This document shows positions 42,588 to 53,382 of a stretch of 64,000 nucleotides of DNA, piece by piece. Origin of the DNA: Tanypteryx hageni (Eukaryota; Arthropoda; Insecta; Odonata; Petaluridae); the NCBI GenBank assembly GCA_028673005.1, contig CM054118.1, positions 87,104,964 to 87,168,963 on the forward strand. Reading direction: 5' to 3'. The position numbers and the translations under genes are program-made. Positions within the stretch are counted from its first letter, which is position 1, and each line of letters starts with the position of its first letter. A model generated the notes under the pieces. That model ran no database searches, had not been told where the DNA came from, and was given only the letters and a program-made list of their open reading frames with translations.

Positions 42588-42720
42588 GTTGCCATGGTAA
42601 CGGCTCGTTCTTTACGTTGTCTCATTGGCTAAAGCTTATCCCCCCAGAGTTGGCATTTGCCTGCTTCTGAGCAGCCGAGTGTCAACTCTGGCCTGCTCAA
42701 CTATAAAAAGCGAGCAGGAG
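42588..42720 (+). promoter_or_regulatory. Promoter-like cluster: RFX X-box, CCAAT, TATA
   Basis: GTTGCCATGGTAAC (42,588-42,601) is a near-perfect palindromic RFX X-box. ATTGG (42,624-42,628) is an inverted CCAAT box. A 9-bp inverted repeat CCAGAGTTG/CAACTCTGG spans 42,644-42,691. TATAAAAAG (42,702-42,710) lies between CCTGCTC and GAGCAGG arms (42,692-42,698 and 42,712-42,718). Spacing fits a Pol II promoter with a start near 42,735 on the + strand. No gene downstream could be recognised in the next 400 bp, so it may drive an unseen exon, an ncRNA or an element. Confidence 0.5.
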
Positions 42721-42821
42721 GGAACGGCTTCCTTCCACGCGCTCTGCTCCGGAGGGCCTTCTCTCTCGTGGTGCAACCGCCCGCCCGCGGAATGCCAACT
42801 TTTTTGCAGACTCGCTCGCCC

Positions 42822-43030
42822 CCTCTCCCACCTTCCACCACCTCTCCCCTTCCTCCCATCGTCCACCCCACCCTCCCCTCATTCCCCTCACCAACTTCCT
42901 CCCTCCCTTTTCCCTATCACATGCGAATGGACGGAGAAAGTGTCGAATTCCGAAGCGTCTTATGTGGCGCGGTAAGAAAGCCCTCTGCCATAAGAGGAGG
43001 GAGGGTCCTCCCCCCCCCCCCCGCCCCAGG
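42822..43030. repeat. Pyrimidine/poly-C low-complexity
   Basis: C/T-rich 42,822-42,915 and a C run at about 43,010-43,025; produces Pro-rich spurious frames. Confidence 0.7.
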
Positions 43031-43113
43031 CCACACTTCTCCTTTCCCCCCCTATATTTGCAACATTTTTCGCCCCGCCTTATCGATTCCCGAATACTGA
43101 CTTTAGCTGCAGG

Positions 43114-43170
43114 CAGGGCCGTGCAGAGGGTGTTTGCCGCCCGTGTGCAAAGTAGAATTCGCCGCCCCAA
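43114..43170 (+). mobile_element. hAT terminus at the 3' side of the ZMYM1-like element
   Basis: CAGGGCCGTGCAGAGGGTG then TTTGCCGCCCGTG is typical of hAT elements encoding ZMYM1-like transposases. It lies 630 bp beyond the end of that pseudogene and probably is its right terminus. The mate near 47.5 kb was not found. Confidence 0.6.
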
Positions 43171-43744
43171 TGAACAAAAAAAGTTGAAGCGCGAGAGAAA
43201 TAAAACAAAATTTATGCATTCAAAAATTTAATTTAACATTGTACAAAAATGTTATAATAAACGGTACATATCTATATTATATTGCACTAAGTGAAACGAC
43301 AGTTCTTTTACCGAGTTGTTATGGTTACTAAAAAATGTATAGTTAAATAATGTTAGTAAACAAACTTAAATAAATCGTCGATTGAACACCATTTAACATT
43401 ATTCGAAGAGAATTCCCAATCCAATTATCACACGCAATGATAAAAGGTAATTCACTAGAAAAACACTTAAAGAAATTAGGCATTTGAAACACGATTTCTG
43501 CTTTGGACATTAGATGTAGTTAAGTCCTAGAGCTAACAAATATTCGTGAAAATTTCAATTGATAATAGATATCAGGCAAGAACACACTCTCACAACAGTC
43601 CTCCAGTTTGATCATAAAATTTACATCATAGGTAACACAGTTGGTATAAATCAGGTACAAACTTACAAATAACATTTTATTTAAAGAAATGTTATAAATT
43701 AAATTATATTTAAAAGATAATAGGCTCCTAGTACAGTGATAAAT
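43171..43744. other. Non-coding part of the hAT element
   Basis: AT-rich sequence between the terminus at 43,114 and the transposase remnant. Confidence 0.45.
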
Positions 43745-45280
43745 TTAATAAAAATTTTCTTTGCGAGCCTTCAGATTGGAAAAGCATTTTATCACATCAT
43801 CTACATCTAATTTTTCACAAAGCTCATGTTCTATTGAAATAATAGACAAAGATGTGTCATGGATGACGGTAAATAATTTTTTATGATTTTTAATTTTGAA
43901 AATGTTCTTTCTCCAGATGCAACGGTCACAGGAAGGGTCAGCAATATTCGTAGTGACACTTAGATGTTGGGAAATACTGACGTTAGGTTATTTTCGAGCA
44001 TGTACTCCAAAACATCAGTTATATTCATGTTAGGAGCCAAAAAAGTTTGCAATATTTCCAATCCATTCAACAAATCCATCGCGTGTATATCAAATTCATT
44101 CCTCGTTGTATCACACAGTTTTATCTCTAAGTCTATGCTCAATTTCATTTTATTTTCTTTGTTTAATTTATTAAAACTATGAATATCATATAAAAAGTTG
44201 AAAGTTTTGTTATGATCTTCCAGCTGTGCAAATCTTTCTCTAACAGATTCAATTGCGGTATCTAAAATTTCTAAAAAGAAATGTCTTTTAAAATATTGCT
44301 TTGAATCAGGTTGTTTCTCGTTAGGTGATTTATAGTTAAAATCTCTCTTCTTCACTCGCTGCCTAAGGACTACCACTTCTGGAAATTTCGATTCAATGTC
44401 AACATTTTCTGCAATTTCCCTTGCTGTTATCAAAATTTCTTCAAAACCTTCATCGAATCTGAACTTAATTAAATATTGAAGTAGATATTTTAACATATCA
44501 ATGCATTGCAGAATATTTGAACTTAGCTGTTTCATGGCTTTAGTCACTACGTTAACTCTTGATAAAATGTTGCACCAAATAACTATGGAACAAATAAATT
44601 TGTATGATTGAATTTTCAAGTCAAGTGATTGTGCCATGTATTTTGTCTTTGGGTCACGATTTTGATTTGAAGAAAGTTCAAATAAGGCATCGTAAATTTC
44701 TGGTAAGTTTAATCTTAATGGTTTAATAGCTTCAATCCTACTTTCCCATCTAGTGTCTGACAGCGGTTTCAATGTCAAATTTACATGATTTTTCATAACC
44801 TGCCATCGGTGCGTTGAAGAGAAAAAGTTATACAAGGTTTAAAGTATAAGCTGAAAATGGAACAAAGAAAGCTCTGGGATTAACATCTAATATTTTTTTG
44901 CAAGCCGTTATTTCTCCCTTTCACGTTAGTGCCATTATCATAACCTTGTCCCCTCATGTATGTTTAGATTCATTTCATTTAAAAATGTCATAAAAAATCA
45001 CTTAAACCACAGTCTGTTGTGTCAAAAATAGGGCAGAATCCTCTCTAACTTCAACTTTTTTTGTTTCCATATTCAACAAGACAAAGCGAAATATTACACT
45101 TATTTGTTATGTATGACTCCTGTCTGGAGTACAATCTAATATTATTGAGTAATATTTACAATGTTTCAATAAATGAATTATTCTCTCTCTTAGTTTTGTT
45201 GAGATAATTGAGATGATTTCGTTCTGAATTTTATTGCCAAGGTAATGCGGTATAACTGCTTTACTTTTTTGTATTCGACT

Positions 45281-45371
45281 GTTTATTTATCTATTTATTT
45301 ATGTATTTATTTATTTATTTATTTATTTATTTATTCATTTATTTATTTATTTTATTTATTTATTTATTTAG
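45281..45371. repeat. (TTTA)n microsatellite, LINE tail
   Basis: TTTA array with few interruptions at the 3' end of the minus-strand LINE; reads TTTFIY-type frames on +. Confidence 0.95.
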
Positions 45372-45536
45372 GTCCAAAAACAGCACATTGGCCTTTAAAT
45401 TGGGTACACCCAAAACAATATAAATATATATATATATAACAAAATACCTATACATATCAAAATACATATGAAACAGAAATTAACACACATAAGATGGATG
45501 TAATGAGAATTAAAATTGCAGAAACAAGACAGCTTT

Positions 45537-46096
45537 TCAGAGACATTCGCCACCCGTGGAGGCACGGAGGAGCGAGGACCTACATGTAATATCCAGCGAG
45601 GGTGCTACCTTTCGTAAAGCATTAAATGAGGTGGGAATGCGGTAAAAAAGCGACCTTTGGGATATAGATATCCGGAAAGGCGGAAGATGAAAGAGAGAGC
45701 ACAAACGAGTGGAACGTGATGGGACACGAAGAGAAAAAAAAGAGCAAATATCAGTGGACCTGTAGAGACCATTCACCGCAGTGTGAAGGGAATGGAATTC
45801 AAAATATCGCCGCCTGAGATGCAGAGGACGCAGTTTAAGAGCGGCGAGAACACCTTGTTTACTTGGCGAACGGAAGGCAGGAACACGGTTCCTCGCGATC
45901 GCAAGGAAGAAATTCAATGGACGATCAAGACACTTGAGTGTAGTCGGAGATGCTGTGGCCCACACGGGACAGCAGTAGTCCAGGATTGGGAGAAGGAAGG
46001 CTGAGAAAAATGATTTAAGTGCTAAAGGATCATTTATCTCCTTAAATCGGTATAGAAGACTAAGAATAGACATGGCCTTAGATTCGGTTTTATCAA
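45537..46096 (-). pseudogene. LINE ORF2 C-terminal (post-RT thumb) fragment
   Basis: About 186 open codons, uninterrupted, covering the region after the RT catalytic boxes to the natural stop. FLLPILDYCCPVW is the conserved thumb block; FSLRVPSRSTR is the C-terminal signature shared with the LINE at 5.6-6.3 kb. The frame is intact but lacks RT and endonuclease because of 5' truncation. Confidence 0.8.
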
Positions 46097-46988
46097 TCTG
46101 CTATAAAAGCATCAAATTTACTTAGCATTTCCACCAGTTTTAACAAGTTACCATTGTTCGATTCATATAATGTACTGGAAGTTCCCCGTAAAGCAAGATT
46201 CTGTCTAGATAAAAATTGTATGACGCAAACAATCCTTTCGACAACTGCGTGCCACCGCTTCTTTTCGTGATCATTAATACGTTGATTTTCATGGACAATA
46301 CTGGTATGATTTCTTAAATCTCTGGAAAGCTGAATCCAATCTCTGTATGATTTCATATGTTGACCACTTTTTCATGTTTACTTAAAATTTGTGATAGATG
46401 TTGCAAGTCATTACAGCCAATGAAGTTAGATAAATTTGAATTGACTCAAAATATTTTACAACAAAAACAATAAACAGCATTTCTATAGATAGAATAAATT
46501 AGTCAATTTCTTTCTATCTTTTCACCATTGTCTAAAATTTTATAATGATAAGCATTTGAAAAACTTCTCCCATTCGTATCTTTCGAAAACCTAGAAATTA
46601 AAATTTGTACAGGACCATTTTCAATTAGTGCTTTCCGGTATTTGTCTTGTATGCATTCCGGCCACAAACCTGGATCTTCTGAAAGATTACCAAGAAAACC
46701 TCCTGAATCAACATTATGATGAATTTCATCTTCAGCGTAAACATGACTATCATTAGTATTTTCTTCAGTTATTTGGTGCCGAATGTGATTATAATTTGTC
46801 TCAACCATTTCATGCTTTACGTTCTCCTCGAAAACTGCACTTAAAGATGAAGTGGAGTTGATTTTAGTTTGAAAAAAGTTGGTGATTGTAGATGAATTGC
46901 TCTGTATTTCCTTAAGCCTTGCTATCCTCTTTTTCTTATACTCAGCTCCAGATAATCGTTTTCTTTTAACAGCTGACATATAAAACAA

Positions 46989-47695
46989 GGATTAATTGTT
47001 AATAATACCTAAACATAAATTAAAATCTTACAAAATTAAACACATCTACAACAAATTGAAAAATGAAATAATAATACATAATATATATTAATTAAATGAA
47101 AGTTGTTTTTCCAATCGAAAATTTATACCTACAATTGATCTGACGGCATGAAATTATGGGATAAATACGCTTTCCTTTCAACAACAGCAGAAAAGAGAAT
47201 ATCCTCAAACTATTATTTAAGGTGCGATTCTCGCAATCTAAATAGAATATTCCTTCGAAAACAATGTACACGCCTGCTAGTGAGTTTATGATTAACAAAG
47301 AAATTTTCTTAAGGAAGATGGAAAAATTTGCTTTCCTTTCCAAACGAACGACAAAAATAAACACAAAGTTAAACTTCTTGAAGTTTCAGAAATATTATTT
47401 GGTTGAATCTACTACGAGTACTTACCTCTTGCATTGATGCCGCCATAATTAAATTACTGCACAAAATAGGAAATACAGCACATTTCACACGAATCACTAT
47501 CACTGTCGATGAATTTCTCGTCGCAAGGAGGCACTAACTCAAAGGAAACTGCTGAAAACATCCACCTTCAACCAAAAGCACAGTGAAAAGGGATCTCGTT
47601 CGAACCTTCTCCGACGAAAGCACAGAAAAAGTGATCCTTATTTTAAGAGAAATAAAAGCGGAAATGCAGAAGGGGCAGCATGCGGCATAAGAGTT
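46989..47695. other. 5' non-coding flank of the ZMYM1-like hAT
   Basis: AT-rich. A small minus frame 47,092-47,364 is unsupported. The expected hAT left terminus could not be recognised here. Confidence 0.4.
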
Positions 47696-47770
47696 CAGGC
47701 CCGTCTTAAGGGGGGGATGGGTGGGCAGTCACCCAGGGCCCCGGGCCCAACGGGACTTTCGGTAATTTTT
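47696..47770 (+). mobile_element. hAT-like terminus, orphan
   Basis: CAGGCCCGTCTTAAGG followed by GGGCAGTCACCCAGGGCCCC is typical of hAT elements of the ZMYM1-like group. No partner end found. Confidence 0.5.
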
Positions 47771-48540
47771 CTGACAAATTCATTAACGCCTTTTGCTTGA
47801 CCAACGTATTCTTTGCCTCGGTCCTTTCCTTTGCTGCGCCACGTGCGGTCTCAAACCCTCATAAAATGTACCGAGGACGTCGAGAGGGTAAGCTTTCCTT
47901 GTCTCAAAGGGTGACGCCTTGGACCCTCCCTCCTTCAGTTCCTCTTTGTTTCCTAACGGACTTTTTTATCCGCGCTAAGTTTCGTTCATTGGTTCCGGCC
48001 GTTTGAGGGATATGGTAAGGCAAAGTGCTGCCAGTTATTTTTTACCTAATGAATCTGTCGGACTCTTCGCTCAATTAGCAGGAAATTACGTAGATGGCTG
48101 GAAAACTAGTGCGGTAAAATTAACGTTTTGGATTTAAGTATTCAAAATTCTGAGAAATTGTTGCATTGTACATGAATGGCTAAAAAGCTGTAGCAATAAG
48201 TCGGGCTATCCCGAAAATGTCCTTCCTGAATACTTTTGAAATGGTGACCGGAAGACATCCACATAGAGCAAGTGAAGGGCTGCTACCGGGTCTCTCTCTC
48301 CACTTGAAACAACACCCTTCTGGGTCCTCCGCAACGTCCAGATGGAGAGAGCATAAATTACCGCGCAAAGACGCAAAGAACTGACTTTCGGGGAACTGTT
48401 TTTTGAAGAATCTGCCCTTGCCTACAACTAGCGTCGCATTTTGGAATTTGAAAAAATAGCACAACGCTCACTCCTCTTCGGATAGAAATGTAGAAGTAAT
48501 TGGACACCTAAGTTTTCTCGAAGTCGCAGACATTACAGGA
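47771..48540. other. No recognisable feature
   Basis: Open frames 47,797-48,006 (+) and 48,180-48,464 (-) have no motif. Confidence 0.45.
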
Positions 48541-48544
48541 AAAG

Positions 48545-49474
48545 GACTTAGCCAAACTGTACTAAAGGAATTAGGTGATATGGGAATTTCTGTGAAATAG
48601 CACCACCACGACGACCTGTCATTGAACGCCCACCATCAGAACGTACGCCTACACAGTTTCCCCAATTTATTTCATGACCGATGATAAACTCATTAATTTT
48701 CTTAAAAATCTCGTCCGCGGTGGTATGATTTGGAAGCGGCTAGCAAAATAGGCATTCTTCATCTATGACATGTTCTCTTTCATATCGAATTTAAGTCATC
48801 AACTGCGTAAAATTTGTTAAATCGGTACTTTCATCTATCTGAATTGCAAAAAAATTGCTCCGTTTTATATTTTGAATTAGTGTTTCTTTTACTTGAGCTG
48901 CCATTTCATTAATTCGTCAAGAAACTGCGTCATTTGATAAAGAAACAACATTCAGCCTTGTTGCTGCTGTAGGGCCAAAAATAGATGTTACAATGTCTTT
49001 CGCAGCAGGTAATATTAAGGTTTCCCCAATAGTGTGTGGTTTTGCAGTTTGAGCAATTCTCAAACTAACCAAATACGAAGCTTCCACAGTTTTTGTGTCT
49101 GTTGCAGTAAAAGAATTAAGTGAATTTTTGTTAGTTTTCAATTAATTTCGTTTTCTTTTTAAAAAGTCGAGAGGTTTGTCTTTCAAACAGTCGCGTTTGT
49201 TATGAAAATGGCGTTTCAGAAGGGACGGTTTCGTCGATCGATTCGAAAATTGTTCGTAACAAATAACGCACTGGGGCTTGGGCTCGTTTTCACCTCCATC
49301 CCACGTAAATCCATACGCTAAATAATGTTCATTATATTTTCTTGTAGCAGTAGCACTTTTTCGTTTTCCGGATTCTTCATGGGGTTCAGGATCAAAACTG
49401 CAGGTGCTAGCTGTGTTAGTGTCATCTGCCGGCCGTTTCCTCTTTGAATTTTCTTTTTTCAACCATTTGTCCAT
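48545..49474 (-). pseudogene. ZBED5/FAM200-like hAT transposase, N-terminal half
   Basis: Starts MDKWLKKENSKRKRP at 49,474. BED-type finger CVICYEQFSNRSTKPSLLKR with H..KRDCLKDKPLDFLKRKRN, an in-frame TAA (49,142-49,144), LNSFTATDTKTVEASYLVSL, RIAQTAKPHTIGETLILPAA, KDIVTSIFGPTAATRL, LSNDAVS, an in-frame TGA where an Arg codon is expected, RINEMAAQVKETLIQNIKRS, FFAIQIDESTD (catalytic-region Asp), and after another stop KINEFIIGHEINWGNCVGVR with SDGGRSMTGRRGGAI (second Asp block). The frame is otherwise continuous, so decay is mainly by nonsense. The C-terminal half, including hATC, is missing beyond 48,545. Confidence 0.88.
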
Positions 49475-50245
49475 TATAGATAAGGGTGAACTGCACAAAA
49501 AATATTTTAAGTATAGCGATTTATTTATAAATGTCACAACCTAATTCGTTATTATGAATATATAGCCTCAATTATTTCATACCTTATTCAATGATGTGTA
49601 AATCTTAGCAAATTACACACAATATTGATGAAAATTAAATAGTCGTGAACCAATATAACCTAAAAGGAAACAAATATATTACGTATAGAATGTTGTATGT
49701 ATGTGGAACTGCACCGAACAGATAGTGAACATAATATAATATTAGATATAATAAACGAATATTTAAATACTTGCCTTAAATAACTGCAGAGACAGAGTAA
49801 AATAACTTTTGCACAGAAATAACATTCGTTACTAATCACATCCAAATACCAAAAGGAATGCGCAAATAGGTATGCGCAGGCGCACGATACTTTGAGCGCA
49901 ATTTCAGCAATTACTTACATACGTAGAGAAAGAAGTTTATTAAAAGGTATAGTTGAGGCATTTTTAATTATCAGAATCGGAATGTATACATATAGCTTTC
50001 TTAGACTGTCTCTATGATTGAAAAACATATATAATATTTTGTATATATAATATATATAATATTTTGTATATATAATATATATATAATATTTTGAACATAT
50101 ATAATATTTGTTTTTTGTTACTGGAACATCACTGAAATATTTTTTCAAACAAATAAAAAATTTACTTTTTCGACATATACGCGTACCACCTAGAACGACG
50201 AAATGTACCATTAGTGGTACATGTACCACAGGTTGAGAATCCCTG
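49475..50245 (-). mobile_element. 5' non-coding part and terminus of the ZBED5-like hAT
   Basis: Minus-strand terminus at 50,245 reads CAGGGATTCTCAACCTGTGG then TACATGTACC, a classic ZBED5/SPIN-like hAT end. The opposite terminus was not found, consistent with a truncated element. Confidence 0.75.
50025..50112. repeat. ATATATAATATTTTGT minisatellite
   Basis: Three to four tandem copies of an ATATAATATTTTG(T/A)-containing unit. Confidence 0.8.
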
Positions 50246-50935
50246 ATGTAGAGGACTCGGTCTACACTCACAACGTCATGCATTGCCTGTTGCGTCTGGT
50301 TGTAATACAGTGTTTCTCATGCTGTAGGGTTTTACTTGAAGTCGAAGTCCTTAATTAATTCTAACCAGCACAAAACGCCAACCATCGGAAGAAGTAAGTC
50401 AATGTATTTATATCGTACTTCCAGTTATTTTTTTGCAGTACGAAGCGATACGTTGCCGAGGATAATATATAGCAACTAGCAGTTAATTATGAGGAATCTA
50501 GTAAGTTTACTAGCGTGAAATCTTCTTTTAGAATATTATGCTTCATTGAGAACACGCCGCTGCCGTTTCCCCTTCCTTGTGCATAAGATCACTTCGGCAA
50601 TTAACGCTTCCTGCTAGATAGAGCAATAGTTAATCATCAGAAACTTTCGCAGATCATCAATGATGCAGACAGGACTGAATTCCTTTGCTATTTTATCAAT
50701 TGAATAGTAAACGGCAAAGTTATTAGATATCGATAAATTGATTGATGTCTTTCTTTTAAAAAGGACAAATCCCATTTAATATAATTTCGATAATATTGTA
50801 GCAAATGTTTTGTTTCAAAGTGAATAAAGTAATAATGTTTTGTATTTCATATAATAAAATACTCTGTAACTATTTATTTCTAAGATATTTTATAGATTTT
50901 TAGTTTAAGAGCGTAAAGTGAAAGATTTGCCTAGG
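50246..50935. other. No recognisable feature
   Basis: AT-rich; nothing matched. Confidence 0.5.
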
Positions 50936-50939
50936 GCTC

Positions 50940-51452
50940 TAAAAACACTCACTACGTGTCTGTATTACTAAACTATAGCGAATCCGAGTCCAATATAGTT
51001 GTTGCTATGGCAACACTTTGGTAATGAATGATAAAAACTGCAAAAATGTCCGTATTAACGCGAAATTCCAAGAAATACGAGCTATAAGAAAATTTCTACG
51101 ATGAAAATTAGCATCTTCATTCCTTGCCTCAGAGAATAGTACAAATTCCGCTCCGATATTACAACTCTAATAAGATATTTTAATGTGAAAGAGAAAATCA
51201 CCCTACACGATGGATTTCAGGTTTCTCATGTAAATCAAATGGGAAGGATATTTCCTGGAATCGAACCCGGGACTTTCAATCTTCGCAACAAAAACTATCT
51301 TCGGGTGCTCGGCTCCAGTAGCAAGATTATTTCACCGAGTGTCATGAAAAGTCTATTGTTTCAAAAGTTAATAGGGGGGGCAGACAAAAAGCCGGACAGA
51401 CAGACAAGGAAGAAACAATAAGCCTATTCCCATTCTGGAAAGAAGGCTAAAA
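50940..51452 (+). repeat. R-family repeat, copy 3
   Basis: Same order as copy 1: CGCTCCGATATTACAACTCT, CACGATGGATTTCAGG, GGAATCGAACCCGGG (51,257-51,271), AGTAGCAAGA, CAAAAGTTAATAGG, CAGACAGACAAGG and the terminal CATTCTGGAAAGAAGGCTAA. The stretch complementary to GGAATCGAACCCGGG carries a good B box and could fold as a T arm with one mismatch. Confidence 0.75.
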
Positions 51453-52165
51453 ACTTACTATTGTCGATTGATGCTGGTACGTTTTTGCGATGAAACTATT
51501 TTAAAATTGAGATTTCCTCGGATTTATTAAGAACGAGCGCAAAAATCTTGAAGGCACCACCGTCGCGTTTATAATTTTCCTGGTCGGGACTTCTCCAACG
51601 GGGATTAAAAACTATGGCGATCACGGTGCCGAATTAAAACTTAAGTTCGCAGCTTTTATCTCGAAGGTGCGATTAAAGGCGTGGGCTGTTAAAAATTAAC
51701 AATCCTTAACTCTTATTGTTAGTCATGAGATGAATTGCCAGCCAGAGCGAGAAATAATTTGCTTTCCCGGGGTTATCTTTTGAAAACACTTCTAAACGCG
51801 GAAGGGCGTCAAACGCTATCGCCACGGCAATCACGTAGGAGAAATAAGGAATGCTGGAAACTGAAATTTATGCGAGGAACGTCTAAACCACCGCCGACAC
51901 GAGACGCTATGATGCAGGCCGCCGCGGCGGTCGAGGAAAAACCGCGAGATGAGAAAGGAAAGGGATATTAATAGGGCATCCATAGGTAGCCGAAGAGAGA
52001 ATGAGGACGGCGAACGCGACTCGGAAAAGAACTGCAATCCACGGCGTGGAAAGCAAGCGATTTCGCAACGTCCGTGAATTACGAGTTTCATGAAACGCGC
52101 ATTTGCCGATGTTTAATGTTTAACATTGCGGTGCAGCGAAACGAATTACCGAGAATCGGCACGTG
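51453..52165. other. No recognisable feature
   Basis: Unassigned 0.7 kb; small frames on both strands at 51,735-52,091 without motif. Confidence 0.45.
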
Positions 52166-52167
52166 TA

Positions 52168-52455
52168 GGATGGAGGGAGAGAGAAGAGGAGAGGGAGGGA
52201 GGAGGAGAGGGAGGGAGGAGGAGAGGGAGGAAGGAGGAGAGGGAGGAAGGAGGGAGGGAGAGAGAGAGAAGAGGAGAGGGAGGGAGGAGGAGAGGGAGGA
52301 AGGAGGGAGGGAGAAAGATAAAGAAAGAATAGGAGAGGGAGGGAGGAAGGAAGGAGGGAGAGAGAAAAATAAGAGGAGAGGAGAGAGGGAGAGAGAGGAA
52401 AGAGGGAGGGGGAGAGAGAGAGAGAGAAATGAGAAATAGGAGTTGGGGGAGGAGG
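52168..52455. repeat. Purine-rich low-complexity tract, about 290 bp
   Basis: GGAGGGAGGAGGAGAGGGAG-type repeats, almost entirely purine on +; long Ser/Pro/Leu frames on the minus strand are artefacts of it. Confidence 0.92.
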
Positions 52456-52775
52456 AGGGAGAGAGCAGGAAGTGTGGAAGGAACTCTCTTCCGTGACCGT
52501 GTGCTGCCCCCCTCCAAAAGAAAGCGTCAATGTGGCGTGCAAGAAGGGCGCCCTCAGTGGCATCACTCCTTTCCACGCGTCCCTGCAGACGAGCCTCGGG
52601 TTGCCGAGTCAACGACCGCCAGTACCTTTCCACTATATCTCAATGTTTTCTCTTTCCCTCTTGATGGCTTTGTAGTTATTACTCTTGGATTCAATTCCTA
52701 AAACAGCAATCTTTCGTTTATGCGCAATTCGATATTTTTTTCCCAATTTAAGCAAACCATCTTTTTTGCTGGATG
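52456..52775. other. No recognisable feature
   Basis: Unassigned 320 bp. Confidence 0.4.
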
Positions 52776-52779
52776 CTGT

Positions 52780-53265
52780 ACAGCTAGAGGGGTCTACATT
52801 GCATTTTCAAAAATCAGTGGTGTCATAGTAGATGAAACTCTCTCCTGGGCTCCTAATACCAACAAAATCTGTAGTACCATCAACTCCTCTTTGCATTCTC
52901 TCAAAATACTCAAAACATATTATCTAATTCCTTGCGTAAACTCTTAGTGACTACACTCCTATTTCCTCACTTTGACTACTGTGATGTTGTTTATAATGAT
53001 CTCTTCTGTGAACTGGCATTACAACTACAACGTACGCAAAACTCCTGCATGAGATTCATCGGTCACCTTAAAAAGAGTGATCACATCAACGAACATTACA
53101 ATAAACTTTCATGGCTCAAACTTGACGCTCGAAGGAACTTACATATTCTTGTGCTAATGTATAAAATCCATACTTATAACAAACCTGACTACCTCTCTTC
53201 CCTCTTCAATGAAATCAATTCAGTACACAAACGCGATACTAGAGGCAAAAATAAATAAATAAATA
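52780..53265 (+). mobile_element. LINE ORF2 C-terminal fragment with A-rich tail
   Basis: SGVIVDETLSWAPNTNKICS then INSSLHSLKILKTYYL; frameshift near 52,930; RKLLVTTLLFPHFDYCDVVY, LQLQRTQNSCMRFIGHLKKS, DHINEHYNKLSWLKLDARRN, LHILVLMYKIHTYNKPDYLS. This is the region after the RT catalytic boxes of a Jockey/I-group LINE. Ends in an (AAAT)n tail at 53,246-53,265. Same family as the fragment at 55.4-56.2 kb. Confidence 0.8.
52932..53258 (+). pseudogene. LINE ORF2 thumb/C-terminal open segment
   Basis: 108-codon stretch open to the natural-looking end just before the tail, carrying FDYCDVVYNDL and LQRTQNSCMRFI. It is joined to the upstream segment (52,790-52,931) only through a frameshift. No catalytic residues are included, and no promoter or partner gene is evident. 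Confidence 0.7.
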
Positions 53266-53269
53266 GCCG

Positions 53270-53382
53270 GAGCAGAGAGAAAAGCTGCGCTATCCGGCTA
53301 AATATCCGGATAGCACAGCTTTTAAATTGCATTTGTGAAAAGTCCGGATTCTAGAGTGCCGGACAACACAGCTTGCACTGTA
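53270..53382 (-). mobile_element. pogo/Tigger-like terminal fragment with palindrome
   Basis: Minus strand starts CAGTGCAAGCTGTGTTGTCC next to TA (53,381-53,382), then GGCACTCTAGAATCCGGAC, the style of pogo/Tigger termini. 53,281-53,322 is a palindrome with 17-base arms, one mismatch and an 8-nt loop. Confidence 0.5.

Larger units (their letters stand above)
45281..46098 (-). mobile_element. Jockey-like LINE inserted in the hAT transposase
   Basis: 5'-truncated LINE: IDKTESKAMSILSLLYRF (from 46,096), DPLALKSFFSAFLLPILDYC, CPVWATASPTTLKCLDRPL, then FSLRVPSRSTRLCSLFHLP, RISISQRSLFYRIPTSFNAL and a stop at 45,537. The 3' UTR ends in a (TAAA)n tail (45,281-45,371 as TTTA). It interrupts the hAT protein between FDAFIA and HYLGNKI. 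TATAGCAG and TAAAGCAG beside the two junctions (minus strand) could be a worn target duplication. Confidence 0.85.
43745..46988 (-). pseudogene. ZMYM1-like hAT transposase, split by a LINE
   Basis: Minus strand. N-terminus near 46,977 (KRKRLSGAEYKKKRIARLKE; GFLGNLSEDPGLWPE; ISRFSKDTNGRSFSNAYHYK; NGEKIERN), then 46,356-46,093 (SYRDWIQLSRDLRNHTSIVH; ERIVCVIQFLSRQNLALRGT; LKLVEMLSKFDAFIA). A LINE interrupts at about 46,097-45,281. It resumes HYLGNKIQNEIISI, LDCTPDR, MRGQGYDNGTNVKGRNNG in shifting frames. A 291-codon open frame follows (44,835-43,960: LKPLSDTRWESRIEAIKPLR ... FLAPNMNITDVLEYML), then the hATC end TLPVTVASGERTFSKLKIIK (about 43,900). Domains and order are those of ZMYM1/DUF4371 hAT proteins. 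Near full length but frameshifted; the longest intact block is the 291-codon one. Confidence 0.9.

Noticed and set aside
42625..43170. Protein-coding exon after the promoter-like cluster
   Set aside because: Open frames of 116-157 codons exist on both strands but are Pro/Ser-rich compositional frames without motifs or a convincing splice site.
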